Shown: positions 8,564-17,077 of the stretch, one piece after another
How positions within the stretch are numbered: the first letter of the stretch is position 1
Layout: every line of letters begins with the position of its first letter
Origin: Roseiarcus sp963726105
GTDB taxonomy: Bacteria; Pseudomonadota; Alphaproteobacteria; Rhizobiales; Beijerinckiaceae
Direction of reading: 5' to 3'
DNA length: 64,000 nucleotides
Assembly (NCBI GenBank): GCA_963726105.1
Contig: CAVSBJ010000026.1
Span: 496,001-560,000, forward strand
Translations under genes and position numbers: made by a program
The notes under the pieces: generated by a model
Database searches by the model: none
What the model was told of the DNA's origin: nothing
What the model saw: the letters and a program-made list of their open reading frames with translations, nothing else

Positions 8564-10081
8564 ATGCCAACGGATGCAACTGCCCTCGACACTCCGCAGC
8601 CGTTCCTTTCGCTTGCAGGAGTCAGCAAGCGGTTTGACGGAACGGTGGCCCTTGAGCGGATTGATTGGTCGGTCGATGCGGGCGAGGTGCATTGCCTCGT
8701 CGGCGAGAACGGCTCGGGGAAGTCGACACTGATCAAAATCATCAGCGGCGTTCATGAGCCGGATCGTGGCGGCTCGATCACGATCGATGGCTCTCGCTAC
8801 TCGAAGCTCACACCTAAATTGGCCAAGTCGCTCGGCGTACAAGTGATCTTCCAGGATCTGTCTCTCTTCCCCAATCTCACTGTGCTTGAGAACATAGCGA
8901 TCGACCGCGAGCTTCGCTTGCCTTTGCTCCCGCCACCGCGTCGCGCTATGCGCGACGCCGCGACGGCTGCGCTCGCACGCTTGAACACGCACCTTCCCCT
9001 TGATGCGAAGGTCGGGACGCTCCCAGTCGCTCAGCGCCAGATCGTCGCCATTTGTCGTGGGCTCGCAGCGAATGCTCGGGTCCTGTTCATGGACGAGCCG
9101 ACGGCGTCGCTCACGCGACGCGAGGTCGAGTTGTTACTGGAGACCGTCCGCCGTCTCAAAGCGCTCGGTGTCGCGATCGTATTCGTCAGTCACCGGCTGG
9201 AGGAGGTTGTTGAGATTGCGGAACGCGCGACCGTACTGCGCGATGGACGCAAAGTCGGCACGTTTCCAGTTTCCGAGATCGACGACCCCAGCCTTGCGGA
9301 ACTTATGACCGGCGAGAGCATCGTGCACGCGGTCACGGCTCGCCCGTTGCGCGAGACCCGCCCGGCGCTGGAAGTTCGGGACGCTTCCCGCGCAGGCGAA
9401 TTCCAGGCCGTTTCCTTGGTCGTTCGTCGAGGCGAGGTACTGAGCCTGATCGGCCTTCTGGGAGCCGGTCGAACCGAACTCGCCTTGGCTTTGTTCGGGA
9501 TGTCTCCGCTTGAGCAAGGCGAAATTTTGCTCGAGGGAGCGCCGCTACGTCTTCGCTCCAACCAGGACGCAGTAAGAGCAGGCATCGCCTACGTCTCCGA
9601 AGATCGACTGACACTCGGCCTCAATCTCAAGCAATCCATCGCCGATAATGTAGCGATCACGGTTCTTGACAGATTGGCCGATGCCATCGGTCTCGTTGCG
9701 CCCCGCCGCCGAAGGGAGCTCGCCAGCGAGTGGATCGCGCGGCTTGGCATCCGGGCGCCAAACGCAAACTCAGCCGTCCAGACCCTGTCCGGCGGCAACC
9801 AGCAGCGCGTTGTCCTGGCCAAGTGGTTGGCGACCGATCCGAAGGTCCTCATTCTCGATAGCCCTACGGTCGGTGTCGACGTCCGAAACAAACAAGGGAT
9901 CTATGAGCTGGTGCGTCGCCTGGCGGATCGCGGAGTGGCCATCCTCCTGATCTCCGATGAGGTCTCAGAGGTCTATCACAACTCCGATCGCATTCTGCAC
10001 ATGCGAAACGGGCGGATCGTGGGCGAATTCGTGCCCGGGATGTCGGATCAACATGCGCTTTCGGAAGCGCTCTATGCGTAA
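8564..10081 (+). CDS. Sugar ABC transporter ATP-binding protein (second system)
   Basis: 505 residues, two ABC domains. N-terminal Walker A GENGSGKST and Walker B LFMDEPTAS. C-terminal half with a diverged P-loop (IGLLGAGRTE), signature LSGGNQQRVV and Walker B LILDSPTVG. ATG 8564 is chosen because the conserved PFLSLAGVSKRF begins soon after; a TTG at 8543 is possible. It ends 8 bp inside the next gene (10074-10081), implying translational coupling with the permease. It appears intact although both partner permeases are disrupted. Confidence 0.88.
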   Translation: MPTDATALDTPQPFLSLAGVSKRFDGTVALERIDWSVDAGEVHCLVGENGSGKSTLIKIISGVHEPDRGGSITIDGSRYSKLTPKLAKSLGVQVIFQDLSLFPNLTVLENIAIDRELRLPLLPPPRRAMRDAATAALARLNTHLPLDAKVGTLPVAQRQIVAICRGLAANARVLFMDEPTASLTRREVELLLETVRRLKALGVAIVFVSHRLEEVVEIAERATVLRDGRKVGTFPVSEIDDPSLAELMTGESIVHAVTARPLRETRPALEVRDASRAGEFQAVSLVVRRGEVLSLIGLLGAGRTELALALFGMSPLEQGEILLEGAPLRLRSNQDAVRAGIAYVSEDRLTLGLNLKQSIADNVAITVLDRLADAIGLVAPRRRRELASEWIARLGIRAPNANSAVQTLSGGNQQRVVLAKWLATDPKVLILDSPTVGVDVRNKQGIYELVRRLADRGVAILLISDEVSEVYHNSDRILHMRNGRIVGEFVPGMSDQHALSEALYA

Positions 10082-11069
10082 GCTCTTTGCAGCCGTCTTT
10101 GGACGCACAGAGACCGCGCTGTTGGTCGCGATCCTCGCGACGGCGATCGTATTCTCTTTCTCATCGCCCTATTTTTTGACCTTCTCCAATTTCGTGAACC
10201 TAATCGAAGCTTACTCTGTCATGACAATTCTCGCCGCTGGTGTTTTTGTGGTGCTGGTGTCGGGGGGAATAGACGTCTCGTTCACCGCGACGGCGGCAGC
10301 GACCCAATACGTAGCGGCGTACCTTATCGTTCAGCTCGACTATCCGGCCGCGCCAGCGCTCGCCCTGGCTGCGATCCTCGGCGTGGCGCTCGGGTGCGTC
10401 AATGCGCTCCTCACGTACTATCTCCGCGTCGTCTCCATCATCGTCACGATCGCCACTTCGAGCATCTATTATGCATTCCTCATCTATTTCACCAACGCGG
10501 AGGAGATCTACAACCTGCCCGACTGGTGGTCAGGCCGCATCACGTTCCTGCGTTTCGCCACGGCCTCCGGCGTCGTGAAGATCACGCTGCCGATCGTCGT
10601 CATGGTCGGTGTGGTCCTATTGACGCAATATCTGATGGCGTGGACGCGGATTGGACGACAAGTGTATGCGCTCGGGGGCAATCCGGAGGCCGCGAGTTGA
10701 GTCGGCGTCGGCGTGCTTCGCATCCAATTGCTGGCTTACGGCTATCTCGGGTTTCTCGCGGCGGTCGCCGGATTCGTTCAGGCAGGTCGTGTCCACCAGG
10801 CTGTTCCGACAGCGATGGCCGGGCAGGAATTGAATGTGCTCGCTGTCGCAATTCTGGGAGGCGCCAGTCTGGTCGGCGGCGTCGGGACCGTAGGAGGCGT
10901 CGGGCTTGCCGTTCTCTTTCTCGCCGTGCTGCAGAACGGGCTCAATCTGATCGGCGTATCTTCGTATTTTTTCGGCGTCGTCATTGGTCTCGCCATCCTG
11001 GTTTCCGTCAGCATGACTGCTTATGCCGAGCATCGCGGCCGCAAACCTTTCGTCGCGAGACCGGCCTAG
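10074..11069 (+). pseudogene. Sugar ABC permease 1 of second system, interrupted by in-frame TGA at 10698-10700
   Basis: From ATG 10074 the frame encodes 208 residues of an RbsC-type permease, then meets TGA at 10698-10700 directly after GGNPEAAS. The same frame continues without another stop to 11069 and encodes the expected remainder (VLRIQLLAYGYLGFLAAVAG, then ILGGASLVGGVGTVGG). Reading through gives about 331 residues, the normal family length. Relatives usually have Arg at the stop position, so a single CGA-to-TGA change explains it. The first half alone would lack the coupling region and the last membrane segments. A sequencing error cannot be excluded. Confidence 0.8.
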
Positions 11070-12188
11070 TGCGCGCCAGTCGTCCTCGTTTCCTAGAGCC
11101 TCGCCGACGAGGATCGGCCCAGTTTGACCAATTAATCGCGAGCCTTCGGGAGCGCCCGACCACGATCGCAGGCCTCTTTGCGCTGCTGGGCCTGCTCCTC
11201 GCGTGCTTCTCGCTATTTATGCCGGCGACCTTTCCACACGTCACGACGCTTCAATCGATGATGTTCCAACTTCCCGAGCTAGGGCTGCTCTCGCTGGCGA
11301 TGACGATCCCCTTGATTTCAGGCGGCATCAATCTGGCGATTATTGCCACCGCGAATCAGGCGAGCTTGCTGATGGCCTGGATCCTGACCGCGGTCATGCC
11401 GGCTCATGCGAGCGGGATGACTCTTGCCCTCTGGCTGGCTGGCGCGCTCGCCGCTGGGCTTTTGAGCTGCATCGTCGTTGGCGTGATCACCGGCATCATG
11501 GTGGCCGTCATGGGTATCCATCCGATCCTCGTGACGCTCGGAACCATGACGTTGCTTCATGGCCTGAGCATCGACTTCACTCGCGGCCGGACCCTGTCCG
11601 GGTTCCCCGATGGCTTGATCCTGATCTCCAATACGACAGTTGCGGGCATCCCCTTATCGTTCGTGGTGTTCAGTCTTGTGGCGCTTGCTGCGCATGTGCT
11701 GCTGACGCGGACCGAGCTTGGGGTGCGCATCCATATGATCGGATCGAACCTGGAGGCGACCCGTTTCTCCGGCGTCAACACGCGCCGCGTACAAGTCTGG
11801 GTCTATCTCATCTCGAGCGTCTTATGTTGGCTTGCTGCAGTCATTCATGATGGCGCGCTTCAACTCCGCGGGCGCAGACATTGCACAGTCATATTTGCTG
11901 ATCACAATCCTCGCGGCGATTTTGGGAGGCGTCGATCCTTACGGAGGCTTTGGCGGAATCGGCGGCTTATTCGTTGCGCTTTGGATTCTTCAAGTCGTCG
12001 CGAGCGGCTTCAATCTCATGAACGTCAGTCCTCATCTGGGGCTCGCGTCGTGGGGAATCATCCTCTTGCTGGTCATCGCTGTTAAACGCTTCGCCGGGAT
12101 GTCCGGCGGCTTTGCGAAGATCACCCACTCCCAGTCGGAAGTCGTGTCCGCGCCGCCGCTCGAGACGCCACAAGAGGATCCGCGATGA
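11069..12188 (+). pseudogene. Sugar ABC permease 2 of second system, frameshifted near 11840-11850
   Basis: Starts with GTG 11069, overlapping the previous stop (TAGTG). The first frame gives a normal permease (SLAMTIPLISGGINLAI, then GVIT..VTLGTMTLLHG and IGSNLEATRFSGVNTRRVQ) down to CWLAAVIH, after which it turns to Arg-rich nonsense. The expected continuation, MMARFNSAGADIAQSYLLIT and ILGGVDPYGGFGG, is in the next frame up to TGA 12188. The total length of 1120 nt is one more than a multiple of three, fitting a single inserted base, for example one C around 11846. Like its neighbour, it is probably non-functional. Confidence 0.8.
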
Positions 12189-12234
12189 ATTGTTTTTTCG
12201 TTGCTGGCCGCCGTGATGAGCGGAGGCGGCGCGT

Positions 12235-13158
12235 ATGACGGACGGCGCTACCCATGTCGGCTTCATCGGTCTTGGTCACATGGGCCACGGCATGGCCGTC
12301 AACATTTTGAAACGCGGCTTTCGATTGCATGTGATGGCTCATAAGAACCGCAAGGCGCTGGATGACCTTGTTTGTCGCGGCGCACGGGAAGTGCCCACGC
12401 CCAAAGCCATGGCGGCCTCTTGCGATATCGTCCTGCTTTGCCTCCCTGGCGCAAAGGAGGTTGAGGCTTTGGTGGCGGCCGATGGTGGACTCGCCGCCGG
12501 CTCCCGGCCTGGGCTTACCGTTGTCGACTGCACAACCTCCGATCCTTCCACCTTGCTGCGCTTGGCTGCCGAATATGCGCCGCGTGGCCTGGTGTTTGTC
12601 GACGCGCCGCTCGGGCGCTCGCCGCACGAGGCGTGGCAAGGCGCGCTCTCGACCATGGTCGGCGGCGAGCTCGCGACGCTTGAGCGTATCCGCCCTGTTC
12701 TCGCTGCCTTCGCTACGACTATCCAACACGCGGGTGCGTTTGGAAATGGCCATCGACTTAAACTGGTCAACAACCTCATATCGCTCGGCTACGCCGCGCT
12801 CTACTCGGAGGCGCTGGCGCTCGCCGTCAAAGCGCGACTCGACGCCGCATCATTCGATGCTCTCATGCGCTCGAGCCGCATGCACTGCCCGTTCTATGAT
12901 ACGTTCATAGGCTGGGTTGTTTCAGGTGATCGCCAAAGCCATCCTTACGCGCTGGACGACGCTTTGCGCACGATTTCCGACGTCTTCCAATTCTCCCGGT
13001 CGGTTGGCCTGAAGGCACGCCTCGCAGGCAGTGTCCGAGAGATCTACGCCGAAGCGGTAGGTGACGGGTTTAGCGCAGCGATGCTGCCCGAACTGCCGCG
13101 CGCTGTCGCGAAAGCGAATGATATTGATCTCAAGCCCGCGTTCGGCGCGCCGCCGTAG
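12235..13158 (+). CDS. NAD(P)-dependent beta-hydroxyacid dehydrogenase (3-hydroxyisobutyrate / tartronate-semialdehyde reductase family)
   Basis: A 307-residue member of the 6PGDH-like beta-hydroxyacid dehydrogenase family. The nucleotide-binding motif is FIGLGHMGHGMA, the substrate loop DAPLGRSPHEA stands where relatives have D-APVSGG, and the catalytic Lys lies in GHRLKLVNN. Such enzymes interconvert 3-hydroxyacids and semialdehydes, often reducing aldehydes released by sugar-acid aldolases, which fits the island. It starts 46 bp after the broken permease and its 3' end overlaps the convergent GntR gene by 29 bp. Confidence 0.85.
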   Translation: MTDGATHVGFIGLGHMGHGMAVNILKRGFRLHVMAHKNRKALDDLVCRGAREVPTPKAMAASCDIVLLCLPGAKEVEALVAADGGLAAGSRPGLTVVDCTTSDPSTLLRLAAEYAPRGLVFVDAPLGRSPHEAWQGALSTMVGGELATLERIRPVLAAFATTIQHAGAFGNGHRLKLVNNLISLGYAALYSEALALAVKARLDAASFDALMRSSRMHCPFYDTFIGWVVSGDRQSHPYALDDALRTISDVFQFSRSVGLKARLAGSVREIYAEAVGDGFSAAMLPELPRAVAKANDIDLKPAFGAPP

Positions 13159-13975
13159 GCTTGCGGCAAGCGGGTGCCTCCGCCGCGGCCCTTGACATCC
13201 GTTGCGCCCTCTCCATCGAGCGCGGAACTTCGAGACTCGAAAGAACCCGCTGCGTGCTGAGTTCAATGTTGCGGATGTGCTCAGACATCGCGTCGGCGGC
13301 GCGATCGGGAATACGCGTCGTGATTCCCGCGGTGATCTTAATGTGATCCGCCGTGCTTTGAGCGATCAGCCCGGGCTCGTTCCGCGCGCGTCGGTCAAAG
13401 TTCTGGAAGTCGAGGCCGAGATTGTACAGTCCGTAGGCGATTCGCTGGAGCACGGCGTTGCCGGCGATCTCGGACAGTTTCTCGTGGAAGCGGGTGTCGA
13501 GAATGCGAAATCCGACGGGATCGTCCTGAACCGTCTTATGCGCCTCGATGATATCGCGGAGATCCTGGATATCCGCGGGCGTCGCTCTTGCGGCCGCTCT
13601 GCGCGCAATTTCAATCTCGATGACCCTGCGACTATCGAAGGCGTCGGCAAAATTGGCCTTCGTCAAGGAGAGGTAGAAGTCGAGGGGCGCAAGCAGCGTC
13701 CGCGCATCAAGATCGCTGACATAAGCGCCGCCGCCATGCAGGGACTTGATGACACCAAGCATGGACAGAGCCTGAAGCGCTTCGCGGAGACTTGGCCTGC
13801 TGATGCCGAAAATCTCGATAAGCTCACGTTCGGGAGGCAGCCGGTCGCCGGCACGCAGGCTCCCCGTTCGGATCAGTTCGAGAATTCGAGCAACCACCTG
13901 CTGACCGATAACTCGCTTGTCGCCTGGATCCATCCTGACGACAGTCAGATCTCTCGCTTTTGGCCTTTTCGCCAT
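13130..13975 (-). CDS. GntR-family transcriptional regulator, FadR/FCD subfamily (second)
   Basis: A 281-residue regulator beginning MAKRPKARDLTVVRMD. The winged HTH is marked by LRAGDRLPPERELIEIFG and SRPSLREALQALSMLG; the C-terminal FCD effector domain includes DTRFHEKLSEIAGN. A TTG 30 bp upstream (14005) would add ten residues; ATG 13975 is favoured by codon and N-terminal fit. The last about 30 residues are Arg/Ala-rich and extend over the end of the convergent dehydrogenase gene, so the tail may be non-conserved. It closes the right side of the sugar island and probably regulates it together with the regulator at 436-1302. Confidence 0.85.
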   Translation of the reverse strand: MAKRPKARDLTVVRMDPGDKRVIGQQVVARILELIRTGSLRAGDRLPPERELIEIFGISRPSLREALQALSMLGVIKSLHGGGAYVSDLDARTLLAPLDFYLSLTKANFADAFDSRRVIEIEIARRAAARATPADIQDLRDIIEAHKTVQDDPVGFRILDTRFHEKLSEIAGNAVLQRIAYGLYNLGLDFQNFDRRARNEPGLIAQSTADHIKITAGITTRIPDRAADAMSEHIRNIELSTQRVLSSLEVPRSMERAQRMSRAAAEAPACRKPTAARRTRA

Positions 13976-14804
13976 TGTCCACTCGGGTTTGGCACCTTTG
14001 CTCAAGCTTACAGCTTCTGTCTGCGTTCTCCAGCGAGCAAATATTTTCAGACTGTCTTACACGCAGTCGAAGTTGCCGCCGTTCAACTCGTGATGGAGAG
14101 CGCCGTGCAGCGCAAGGTCTTTGCTTACGGATAGGGGGTGGCCTCCCGTGTTTGACAAGCCTTCCGCGAATTGTGGGAACCCGACCCTCGCGCCGCTCGA
14201 TTGATGATCGAATGCGCGACGCGCAACCTTTTGATGCGTTATGATACGCTATAGAACAAATTCGTATCAGTTTGCCGCAATCCAGCGGCTTAGTCCGGCG
14301 AAAATGTCTCAGTCGTGGTGTAACGATGGCTGAATGTCCCGCTGCCGCTCTCGGCGACAATTCTGGCCTCGGGCCGAATCGCTTCAAAGGCGCCTCGGCG
14401 GGTGTCATGACGAGCGCCTGTCGCGCCGAGCTTCATTTTAGTTTCGCGCCCTGAGTGTTTTCTGACTTTTAGGACCCTGTTTCGTTTCACGATTTGTTTT
14501 ACATACAAACCTGTTATGTTATTTTGTGGCCAAGTCGCGCCTCACACAAATTACAAATCAATAGAGATTATTTCGCCACTTTTCGGCGCCCACAACCTTG
14601 ACAAAAGCGCAAGCGTGGAGACATGGATGCGCGCAATGACGCCCGCGCTCCGCAACATCCGGATTTGCATCATTAGCCGCTAGCCCCAAGCTGGCTGGTT
14701 CGCGTCTCCGCATTTCTTAAGCCCATCGAGAAGCGATCATCCGGCCAACCCGGGCGACGCCTGTTCGCTCGCCTTTTCTTGAATGACGCCGACGAGAATT
14801 GCCG
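13976..14804. other. 829-bp intergenic region, no convincing gene
   Basis: No supported reading frame. It is the upstream region of the leftward GntR gene and of rightward cysS. It becomes AT-rich around 14460-14580. Two short inverted repeats stand out: TGATACG (14242-14248) with CGTATCA (14263-14269), and TTTGT-N7-ACAAA (14493-14509). Either could be a regulator site. Confidence 0.5.
14493..14509. promoter_or_regulatory. Candidate operator palindrome TTTGT-N7-ACAAA
   Basis: A perfect 5-bp-arm inverted repeat in the AT-rich part of the region between the GntR gene and cysS. Spacing is about one helical turn between arm centres. No second copy was found by eye, so regulator assignment is open. 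Confidence 0.2.
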
Positions 14805-16355
14805 ATGAATTCGCCGCCCCGACCCGAAGATGAGACGCCCGAGCGGGCGAAGCCGGCGGGGCTGCGTCTCTACAACACCCTCGCCCGACGCAAGGAAGAT
14901 TTCGGGCCGATCGACCAAAAGGCGGTGCGTCTCTATGTCTGCGGCCCCACGGTCTATGATTTCGCCCATATCGGCAACGCGCGGCCGGTCATCGTGTTCG
15001 ACGTGCTGTTCCGCCTCCTGCGACACGTCTATGGCGCGAACCATGTCACCTATGTCCGCAACATCACCGACGTCGACGACAAGATCAACGCGCGCGCCGC
15101 TCTCGACTTTCCTGGCCTGCCGCTCAACGAGGCGATCGCTAAAGTGACGGAGGCGACCGAGCGGCAATTTCACGAGGACGTCGCCGCTCTCGGCGCGCTG
15201 CCCCCGACCCACGAACCGCGCGCCACCCAATATATCGGCGCGATGCGCATTATGATCGAGCGCCTGATCGCTCGTGGCGTCGCCTATCTCGCCGAGGATC
15301 ACGTGCTGTTCTCGCCGAATGCGATGGACGCGCTTCCCGGGGCGCCCCGCTATGGCGCGCTCGCGCATCGCTCGCTCGACGAGATGCTCGCTGGCGCGCG
15401 TGTCGATGTCGCCCCTTACAAGCGCGATTCGATGGACTTCGTCCTGTGGAAGCCCTCGAAGCCGAACGAGCCGGGCTGGCCGAGCCCCGCCGGCATCGCC
15501 GCGCCGGGCCGACCCGGCTGGCATATCGAGTGCTCGGCCATGTCGATGGCGACGCTGCTCGAACCGTTCGGCGGCGGCCTTCAATGCGACGACCCGAACC
15601 GCAATATTTTCGACATTCACGGCGGCGGAATCGATCTCGTGTTTCCTCATCACGAGAACGAAATCGCGCAATCCTGCTGCGCCTTCGGCTCGGAGCGCAT
15701 GGCCAACATCTGGATGCACAACGGCTTCCTGCAGGTCGAAGGCGAGAAGATGTCGAAGAGCCTCGGCAACTTCGTCACCATCCACGAACTCTTGCACACG
15801 ACCAGGTTCGGCGGCCGCGAATGGTCCGGCGAGGTTTTGCGCCTCGCGATGTTGCGCACGCACTACCGTCAGCCGATCGACTGGACGGTGAAAGCGCTGG
15901 AAGAAGCCGAAGCGACCTTGGACGGTTGGTACGACTTCATTGGCGATGTTGAACCAGACCGAGAGGTGTCCCCCGCTGTCCTAGAGGCATTGAACGATGA
16001 CTTGAATGCACCGGCTGCTTTGTTTGAGCTTCACCGTCTCGCACGTCCTGCAGTGGCTGGATTGATGACCGCGGGGGTCAGCAGGATGGGACAGCGGCCT
16101 GATCCAGCAATGCTGAAAAGCAGCGCCAATCTCCTTGGCCTGCTGCAGCAAACACGATCAGAACGTCAGGCGATCGCGCTCAGCGAGGCGAAGGTCGACG
16201 TCTCCGAGATCAATGCGATCATCGCCGAACGCGCTCAAGCGCGCGCGACGCGCAACTGGCCCGAGTCCGATCGGTTGCGCGATCGTCTCGCCGCGCTTGG
16301 CGTCGCCATCAAAGACAACAAGGATGGCGCCACGACCTGGGAGCTCAGGCGATGA
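14805..16355 (+). CDS. cysS: Cysteinyl-tRNA synthetase
   Basis: About 516 residues, a class I aminoacyl-tRNA synthetase that charges tRNA-Cys. The zinc-binding/active-site CGPTVYDFAHIGNARP (HIGH-type motif at residues 55-58) and the KMSKS loop GEKMSKSLGN are intact, as are the zinc-site elements GWHIECSAM and DLVFPHHENE. ATG 14805 is preferred to an in-frame TTG at 14799. Residues between the catalytic core and the anticodon domain are standard. The stop overlaps the next start (ATGA at 16352), so the GNAT gene is translationally coupled. Confidence 0.97.
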   Translation: MNSPPRPEDETPERAKPAGLRLYNTLARRKEDFGPIDQKAVRLYVCGPTVYDFAHIGNARPVIVFDVLFRLLRHVYGANHVTYVRNITDVDDKINARAALDFPGLPLNEAIAKVTEATERQFHEDVAALGALPPTHEPRATQYIGAMRIMIERLIARGVAYLAEDHVLFSPNAMDALPGAPRYGALAHRSLDEMLAGARVDVAPYKRDSMDFVLWKPSKPNEPGWPSPAGIAAPGRPGWHIECSAMSMATLLEPFGGGLQCDDPNRNIFDIHGGGIDLVFPHHENEIAQSCCAFGSERMANIWMHNGFLQVEGEKMSKSLGNFVTIHELLHTTRFGGREWSGEVLRLAMLRTHYRQPIDWTVKALEEAEATLDGWYDFIGDVEPDREVSPAVLEALNDDLNAPAALFELHRLARPAVAGLMTAGVSRMGQRPDPAMLKSSANLLGLLQQTRSERQAIALSEAKVDVSEINAIIAERAQARATRNWPESDRLRDRLAALGVAIKDNKDGATTWELRR

Positions 16356-16852
16356 GCGCCGTTTCGCTTCGCCCCTTTCTCCCCGCCGACGCGCGACGCT
16401 GCGCCGAGATTTTTCGCTCAAGCATCAATGAGCTCGCGGCGGAGGACTACGACGAAGAGCAGCGCGAAGCTTGGGCCTCGCGCGCCGACGACGAACAGGC
16501 TTTCGGCGCCCGGCTGACGGGCGCTCTCACCCTGCTTGCGATGATCGACGGCGCCGTCGCTGGCTTCGCCAGCCTCAAAGGCGCGGATCTCATCGACATG
16601 CTGTTCGTCGATCCCGAATTCGCCCGGCAGGGCGCGGGCGGCGCGCTGATCGAGGCGCTGACCAAGCTTGCGCAAGCGCGCGGGGCGAAGCGCCTGACCG
16701 TCGACGCCAGCAATTCCGCCCGGCCGCTGTTCGAGCGCCAGGGCTTTTCCGCCGAGCGGCGCAATCTCGTCCGCGTCGGCGACCAATGGCTCGCCAACAC
16801 CACCATGGCCAAGACCCTAGCCGGCAATTCGACGCCTCCAACGCGACATTGA
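16352..16852 (+). CDS. GNAT-family N-acetyltransferase
   Basis: A 166-residue GNAT acetyltransferase. The acetyl-CoA motif A is LFVDPEFARQGAGGALIEAL (Arg/Gln-x-x-Gly-x-Gly/Ala region), followed by LTVDASNSARPLFERQGF, where the Phe-Glu-Arg-x-Gly-Phe block is characteristic. Acceptor unknown; candidates are small molecules, N-terminal residues or a tRNA-linked substrate given the ATGA overlap with cysS. The same pairing could also be simple operon convenience. Confidence 0.8.
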   Translation: MSAVSLRPFLPADARRCAEIFRSSINELAAEDYDEEQREAWASRADDEQAFGARLTGALTLLAMIDGAVAGFASLKGADLIDMLFVDPEFARQGAGGALIEALTKLAQARGAKRLTVDASNSARPLFERQGFSAERRNLVRVGDQWLANTTMAKTLAGNSTPPTRH

Positions 16853-16881
16853 GAAGAGCCCCATGGCCACAGATCAGCACC

Positions 16882-17000
16882 TCGTCCTGAGGAGCGGCGC
16901 CGCAGGCGGCGCATCTCGAAGGACGATCCAGAGCGGGCATGCGGCGCGCCCTAGAGCCCGCTTCGAGACGCAAGGCCATAGGGCGTTCGTAAGAACGCCC
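16882..17000. repeat. REP-like palindromic repeat unit (two hairpins)
   Basis: 16882-16926 is an imperfect long hairpin: TCGTCCTGAGGAGC on the left pairs with the segment ending in GAAGGACGA on the right, around GGCGCC-GCA-GGCGGCGC. 16981-17000 is a perfect 8-bp stem with a GTAA loop (GGGCGTTC/GAACGCCC). Sequences of the form CGTCCTGAGGAGC...TCTCGAAGGACGA are widespread dispersed repeats in Rhizobiales. The 69-codon frame over it is a by-product of the repeat. Confidence 0.7.
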
Positions 17001-17077
17001 GTCTCTCGCCGGGCTACGACCTTGCTCCACAGCACGAGGGAAGCAGCGCCGCGCCTCCCGCTTGAACAGTGATTCCC

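Noticed and set aside
10394..11068. Long frame overlapping the first permease and continuing into the second
   Set aside because: The part before 11069 is Arg/Ser-rich shadow of the first permease; the true second permease starts at GTG 11069.
16863..17072. 69-codon frame before cimA
   Set aside because: It is made of REP-like hairpins; the amino-acid sequence is low in any family signal.
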